From: Botrimarina hoheduenensis
GTDB taxonomy: Bacteria; Planctomycetota; Planctomycetia; Pirellulales; Lacipirellulaceae
Direction of reading: 5' to 3'
Assembly (NCBI RefSeq): GCF_007859815.1
Contig: NZ_SJPH01000009.1
Location: 1 to 64,000 of the forward strand
DNA: 64,000 nt
Of this stretch, positions 60,040-64,000 are shown piece by piece. The position numbers and the translations under genes are program-made. Under the pieces are notes generated by a model that was given only the letters and a program-made list of their open reading frames with translations, ran no database searches and was not told the DNA's origin. Within the stretch, counting starts at the first letter, position 1; every line of letters starts with the position of its first letter.

Positions 60040-61612
60040 GAAAGCAGCCAAGAAGGCCGCCACACCCCAGACCACCGCGCAGTCGCTCGGTAGCCTCGTC
60101 AAGTCGTGCCGCGACATCATGCGCAAAGATAAAGGTCTCAACGGCGACCTCGACCGGTTGCCGATGCTTACCTGGATCATGTTCCTCAAGTTCCTTGACG
60201 ACATGGAACGCCTGAGGGAAGCAGAGGCCGAACTCGGTGGCGATCGCTTCCGGCCGCTCATCAAGAAGCCGTACCGTTGGCGGGACTGGGCTTCCGCCGA
60301 TGATGGCTTGACCGGTCCCGAGTTGATCGCGTTCATCAATCAAGAGAAGGCCACGCTTCCCAATGGCAAGGAAGGGGCCGGCTTGTTCGCCCATTTGCGG
60401 AGCTTGCAATCGGCCGAGGGGAGTGGCCGCGAAGAAGTTGTCGCCAATGTCTTTCGCGGCGTTAGCAACCGGATGGAATCCGGGTATCTGTTGAGGGATG
60501 TGCTCAACAAGATCGATGGCATCCACTTCGACTCAACCGAAGAAATCCACACGCTTAGCCGGCTCTACGAGACGATGCTCCGTGAGATGCGGGACGCGGC
60601 GGGGGACTCGGGCGAGTTCTACACGCCGCGGCCGGTCGTGCAGTTCATGGTCGAAGCGCTCGACCCGCAGCTCGGTGAGACGGTGCTCGACCCGGCCTGC
60701 GGCACCGGCGGCTTCCTCGTCGAAGCCTTCGAGCACATGGAGAAACAAGTCAAGACGGCCAAGCACCGCAAGACGCTGCACAATGGCAGCCTACTCGGGC
60801 AGGAGGCAAAGTCGCTTCCCTATCTCTTGTGCCAAATGAATCTTCTGTTGCATGGCATGGAGTCGCCGCAGCTCGACTACGGCAATTCGCTCGCCTTGAA
60901 AGTGACCGAGATCGGCGACCGCGATCGCGTCGATGTGATCCTCACCAACCCGCCGTTCGGTGGCGAAGAGGAGGCGAGCATCAAGAGCGGCTTCCCACAA
61001 GACATGCAGACCGCCGAAACGGCGATGCTGTTCTTGCAGCTCATCATGCGGCGGCTACGGCGGCCTGTGGGCGGCAAGCAGCCGGGCCGCGCCGCGGTGG
61101 TGGTGCCCAACGGCACGCTGTTCGGCGATGGCGTCTGCGCGCGGATCAAGGAATCCCTGCTCAAGGACTACAACCTGCACACCATTGTGCGGCTCCAGAA
61201 CGGCGTCTTCGAGCCGTACACCAAAATTCCGACCAATCTCTTGATCTTCGATCGCAGCGGTCCAACCAAGGACATCTGGTACTACGAACTGCCGCTCCCC
61301 GAGGGGCGGAAGAACTATTCGAAGACCAAGCCGATGCAGTTCGAGGAGTTCGGCGACTGCCTGAAGTGGTTCCGGCTGAAGCGCCGTAGTGAGAACGACC
61401 AGGCGTGGAAAGTGCCAGCGAGTGACGTGCTGAAGTACGACGACAATGACGCTCTGGTCAGCTGCAATCTCGACATCAAAAACCCCAACAGCGCCGAGGC
61501 CTTGGAGCACCTGCCCCCCGAGCAGCTGGTGGCCGACATCCTGCAGAAGGAGCGGCGGATCATCGAGATTATGGAAGAGATCGAGGCGGAACTCGCGGGG
61601 GCGGCCGGATGA
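60029..61612 (+). CDS. hsdM: Type I modification methylase subunit M
   Basis: 527 aa adenine-N6 methyltransferase. N-terminal helical HsdM_N domain (LGSLVKSCRDIMRKDKGLNGDLDRLPMLTWIMFLKFLDDME). SAM-binding motif DPACGTGGF at ~221-229 and catalytic NPPF at 307-310. GEFYTPRPVVQFMVEALDP precedes motif I as usual. It methylates the recognition site chosen by HsdS and forms the complex core. The first ~12 residues are Lys/Ala-rich. Overlaps hsdS by ATGA. Confidence 0.96.
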   Translation: MANKKAAKKAATPQTTAQSLGSLVKSCRDIMRKDKGLNGDLDRLPMLTWIMFLKFLDDMERLREAEAELGGDRFRPLIKKPYRWRDWASADDGLTGPELIAFINQEKATLPNGKEGAGLFAHLRSLQSAEGSGREEVVANVFRGVSNRMESGYLLRDVLNKIDGIHFDSTEEIHTLSRLYETMLREMRDAAGDSGEFYTPRPVVQFMVEALDPQLGETVLDPACGTGGFLVEAFEHMEKQVKTAKHRKTLHNGSLLGQEAKSLPYLLCQMNLLLHGMESPQLDYGNSLALKVTEIGDRDRVDVILTNPPFGGEEEASIKSGFPQDMQTAETAMLFLQLIMRRLRRPVGGKQPGRAAVVVPNGTLFGDGVCARIKESLLKDYNLHTIVRLQNGVFEPYTKIPTNLLIFDRSGPTKDIWYYELPLPEGRKNYSKTKPMQFEEFGDCLKWFRLKRRSENDQAWKVPASDVLKYDDNDALVSCNLDIKNPNSAEALEHLPPEQLVADILQKERRIIEIMEEIEAELAGAAG

Positions 61613-62769
61613 GTGAAAGCAATGGCTGGGCACCACAGGTTCTGATTGGAGAAGTGCTTGAAAAGAATGACGATACCATCGATATCGTAGCGGACGCACT
61701 CTACCGCGAGGTGACCGTCAAGCTATGGGGTCGTGGCGTCATCGAGCGGCGCGAGGCCCTGGGGAGCGAGATGGCTGCCGCACGACGCTCCATTGTTCGC
61801 TCTGGCCAGTTCATCCTTTCGCGGATCGACGCCAGAAACGGGGCTACTGGAATTGTGCCCGACGGGCTGGATGGCGCTGTCGTCTCGAACGATTTCCCAA
61901 CCTTCAATGCTGTTCCGGACAAGCTGCTTCCGGCGTACTTGGGATGGCTGTCAAAGACGCGAGGGTTCGTTGATGCCTGTCGGCGGGCAAGCGAAGGGAC
62001 AACCAACCGGGTTCGCCTGAAGGAAGATGTATTCCTGCGACAGACGATCCCATTGCCACCGCTTGCGGAGCAGCGGCGGATCGTGGCGAAGATCGAAAGC
62101 TTGGCGGGGAAGATTGCGGAGGCGCGGGGGCTGCGCGTTAGTTCTTCTGAATTGGCGGATCAACTTTGCAGATCGCTGATTCACGACAGCTCTAGTGAGG
62201 CGGAGCTTACACAGCTATCCGAACTCGTCAACTGGCGAAAGCCAGACGTTCAAGTGCAGGCGGCGGAGAAGTATCACTTTGCCGGTGTTTACTGTTTCGG
62301 TCGCGGCGTTTTCAAGGGTGACGCGAAAACCGGAATGGAGTTTTCTTACTCTAAACTTTCCCGCCTGAATAAAGACAACTTTATTTATCCAAAACTAATG
62401 GCCTGGGAAGGTGCCTTAGGGATTGTCCCAGAAGAGTGCGACGGGCTCTACGTATCGCCAGAATACCCTGTCTTTGAGGTCGATGAGACAAAAGTACTGC
62501 CAGAGGTGCTAGACGTTTACTTTCGCTCTCCCTCTGTCTGGCCTCGCCTTGCGGGGTCCAGTACTGGCACAAATCAACGGCGGCGGCGACTTAATCCAAA
62601 GGATTTTCTGGCGTTCGAAATGCCTTTGCCTCCAATGGAATCGCAACATCGTCTACGCCATATCCGGAATGCGATATTGGGCACAGCAAGCGAGAAGGCG
62701 TCGGTAACTAGTCGCCTTGAGGCACTTCTGCCCTCGATTCTCGACCAAGCTTTTCGAGGGGAGCTGTAA
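61609..62769 (+). CDS. hsdS: Type I specificity subunit S
   Basis: 386 aa with two target-recognition domains, each followed by a conserved helix. Half 1 (~1-165) ends IPLPPLAEQRRIVAKIESLAGKIAEAR. Half 2 (~195-345) ends MPLPPMESQHRLRHIRNAILG and a coil to the C-terminus. It dictates the bipartite DNA site. AT-content and codon use in half 2 (about 62220-62640) drift from half 1, consistent with exchange of recognition domains. The sequence recognised cannot be deduced. Confidence 0.93.
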   Translation: MSESNGWAPQVLIGEVLEKNDDTIDIVADALYREVTVKLWGRGVIERREALGSEMAAARRSIVRSGQFILSRIDARNGATGIVPDGLDGAVVSNDFPTFNAVPDKLLPAYLGWLSKTRGFVDACRRASEGTTNRVRLKEDVFLRQTIPLPPLAEQRRIVAKIESLAGKIAEARGLRVSSSELADQLCRSLIHDSSSEAELTQLSELVNWRKPDVQVQAAEKYHFAGVYCFGRGVFKGDAKTGMEFSYSKLSRLNKDNFIYPKLMAWEGALGIVPEECDGLYVSPEYPVFEVDETKVLPEVLDVYFRSPSVWPRLAGSSTGTNQRRRRLNPKDFLAFEMPLPPMESQHRLRHIRNAILGTASEKASVTSRLEALLPSILDQAFRGEL

Positions 62770-62840
62770 AGAGTCATCGATTCCAGGTACAACCTAGCTG
62801 GGTTTGTTCACTCCATTACCTCATAGGTCTCGCCACTGTC

Positions 62841-63752
62841 GTGCTAGCCCACTCCGTCAATCGTGCCTTCGTTAGAGAGAAGAGTTCGTTCTTCACGGAG
62901 TCGCACGTATGGCCTCTTCAAACACGATTAGACCCCGATGGATGGCTTCGCAACTTTCAGCCTGACGAGGAGGAGTTGGCCGTACACCTCTTAAATGGCT
63001 TCTGCTATTTCTCTGATCGTTTGGTAGATGAGCTTTTTGCCGCCTCGTTTCTTCGCTTGAGTCGCCACGTTGTCTTACCTGGCACTCCTGCAGTTGCTGC
63101 CAAAGCCGCTTGGGCAAAGTTCTTCGATGAACTTGTCGTGACCTATCCAACGGGGGAAACACCTTCAGACGCTGACAGCGGCCACTTGTTCGTGCGCCGA
63201 GCGAGGGACCTACTCGGTATTCCTGAAGAGCGAATTATGTCGCCTGAGAGAGCTCTCGAAATAGCGACTACTGCTTCGGTATCTGCGATTGTCTTTGTTG
63301 ACGATTTCGTCGGCAGCGGCAATCAGTTTCTTACAACAATCCAACGGAAATACGGAACGGCGAGTCAATCTTTCGCAGATTTAGCATCGTCGCTTCCTAC
63401 ATGCTTCTACATACCGCTCTTTTGCACCTCGCTGGCTGTAAACAATGCACTTACCTTCTTGCCCAAAAACATTTCATGCGTCCCGTTGCACGTTCTCGGA
63501 GATGAATACAGCGCGCTTAATGCCCCTTCCGTGTTCTGGCCCGCTGCGCTAGCGTCAGATGGCCCAGCTTTTGTAAAGAGGGTGAGCGAGCGTTTATGCC
63601 TAGATGACACCAACGGAGCATCCACTACAGACTGGCAGGGATTCGCACGACTAGGGCTTGGCATTGCATTCGAGCACCAAATCCCTGACGCCTGCCTTCC
63701 AATCTTCTATACAACGCAATCGGGATGGCGACCGCTATGGAGGAGGGACTGA
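62841..63752 (+). CDS. Phosphoribosyltransferase-fold conflict protein (PRTase-CE-like)
   Basis: 303 aa from GTG 62841. The N-terminal half is helical (FNPDEEELAVHLLNGF-type, VDELFAASFLRLSR). At 150-162 IVFVDDFVGSGNQF is the phosphoribosyl-pyrophosphate loop of PRTase folds (VDDxxxTG/SG type). LFVRRARDLLGIPEERI and a hydrophobic strand CFYIPLFCTSLAV flank it. This combination next to an ORC/CDC6-like ATPase is like predicted PRTase-plus-ATPase conflict pairs. Its stop overlaps the ATPase start (TGATG). Expected chemistry is nucleotide or base release/transfer, but no activity is shown. Confidence 0.72.
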   Translation: MLAHSVNRAFVREKSSFFTESHVWPLQTRLDPDGWLRNFQPDEEELAVHLLNGFCYFSDRLVDELFAASFLRLSRHVVLPGTPAVAAKAAWAKFFDELVVTYPTGETPSDADSGHLFVRRARDLLGIPEERIMSPERALEIATTASVSAIVFVDDFVGSGNQFLTTIQRKYGTASQSFADLASSLPTCFYIPLFCTSLAVNNALTFLPKNISCVPLHVLGDEYSALNAPSVFWPAALASDGPAFVKRVSERLCLDDTNGASTTDWQGFARLGLGIAFEHQIPDACLPIFYTTQSGWRPLWRRD

Positions 63753-64000
63753 TGGCAAGTGCTTCTGATATTCGCCGCGCTCTTAACGCCGTCTTTGCTT
63801 ACAAAGCGGAATGGCTGAAAGAGGACATATTCTCATATTTTCTGGAGCCGCGGTACTTTCCGGAGCTGGCCACGCATTACCCATGTGTTTTGATCGGTGG
63901 ACGCGGCACCGGCAAGACAACAGTGCTACGTGGACTTTCCTACCAAGGTCAATTCGCTCTTCTTGGCAGAGATTCAAGCGCAGTAGCTTCGTGGGAAACT
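63752..64000 (+). CDS. ORC/CDC6-like AAA+ ATPase (5' part)
   Basis: The first 83 residues are in the window; the gene continues beyond 64000. MASASDIRRALNAVFAYKAEWL leads to a Walker A GGRGTGKTT at 49-57 within PCVLIGGRGTGKTTVLRGLSYQG. The early P-loop and the preceding PRTase-fold gene fit the ORC-CDC6-type ATPases predicted to accompany such proteins in immunity loci. AGGAGGG precedes the ATG. Walker B and later domains cannot be checked here. Confidence 0.72.
   Translation, partial: MASASDIRRALNAVFAYKAEWLKEDIFSYFLEPRYFPELATHYPCVLIGGRGTGKTTVLRGLSYQGQFALLGRDSSAVASWET

Noticed and set aside
1..64000. CRISPR array
   Set aside because: No run of regularly spaced identical repeats with unique spacers. 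The intergenic repeats here are irregular and degenerate, and no cas gene is seen.

Overview
The window looks like chromosomal DNA of a GC-rich planctomycete, probably from the Pirellulales/Lacipirellulaceae group. The main evidence is five genes for DUF1559 proteins with prepilin-type N-termini, three PEP-CTERM-like secreted proteins (two with dockerin-like Ca-binding segments), a DUF1573 protein, a MauE-like redox protein and a dense population of IS elements. Taxonomy is inferred from gene families only; no rRNA gene is present.

Layout. 1-0.93 kb: the 3' tail of an IS3-family element abuts an 800-bp repeat carrying a small gene. 1.3-2.4 kb: a Fic protein. 2.9-9.9 kb (minus strand): a tightly packed run with csrA, a CsbD-like protein, a zinc-ribbon protein and a GH130 / GT4 / GH130 carbohydrate block. 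10.1-11.6 kb: a decayed IS1182-like element. 12.2-19.1 kb (plus): a type II secretion / type IV pilus-like operon with one ATPase, three successive GspF-type proteins, three minor pseudopilins and a DUF1559 prepilin. 19.6-23.8 kb: two alpha/beta hydrolases and a DASS-family transporter. 24.1-28.5 kb: secreted PEP-CTERM proteins, another DUF1559 gene and an SGNH-like protein.

28.8 kb is a mobile-element boundary: the last bases of a tmRNA gene (minus strand) with a terminator behind them, followed by a second copy of the 800-bp repeat seen at 121-929. Beyond it lie an IS4-type element, a complete inverted integron (IntI integrase, attI, one gene cassette, attC; 31.5-33.5 kb), a 5'-truncated Na+/H+ antiporter, and nested insertion sequences (IS3 inside IS630, 35.5-37.5 kb).

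37.5-45.0 kb (minus) is an unusual nine-gene operon mixing DUF1559 pseudopilins, small membrane proteins, membrane-anchored esterase-like hydrolases, a MauE-thioredoxin-like protein and a GT2 glycosyltransferase fused in frame to a DUF1559 prepilin. 45.2-50.1 kb (plus) carries a GT39-like membrane protein, a DUF1573 protein and three unknowns; its distal part is visibly AT-richer and includes a secreted protein with cysteines spaced exactly every 11 residues.

50.2-52.0 kb is a second IS graveyard. 52.5-64 kb has the content of an integrative element (a paralogue of the repeat-borne small gene, a DUF6876-like protein, small accessory proteins, ArdC) followed by a defence island: winged-helix regulator, hsdR, two uncharacterised genes, hsdM, hsdS, and then a phosphoribosyltransferase-fold protein directly joined to an ORC/CDC6-like P-loop ATPase that runs off the window. 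The least-described parts are the two genes embedded in the hsd operon, the PRTase-ATPase pair, the 11-residue cysteine repeat protein, the GT2-pilin fusion operon and the inverted integron cassette.
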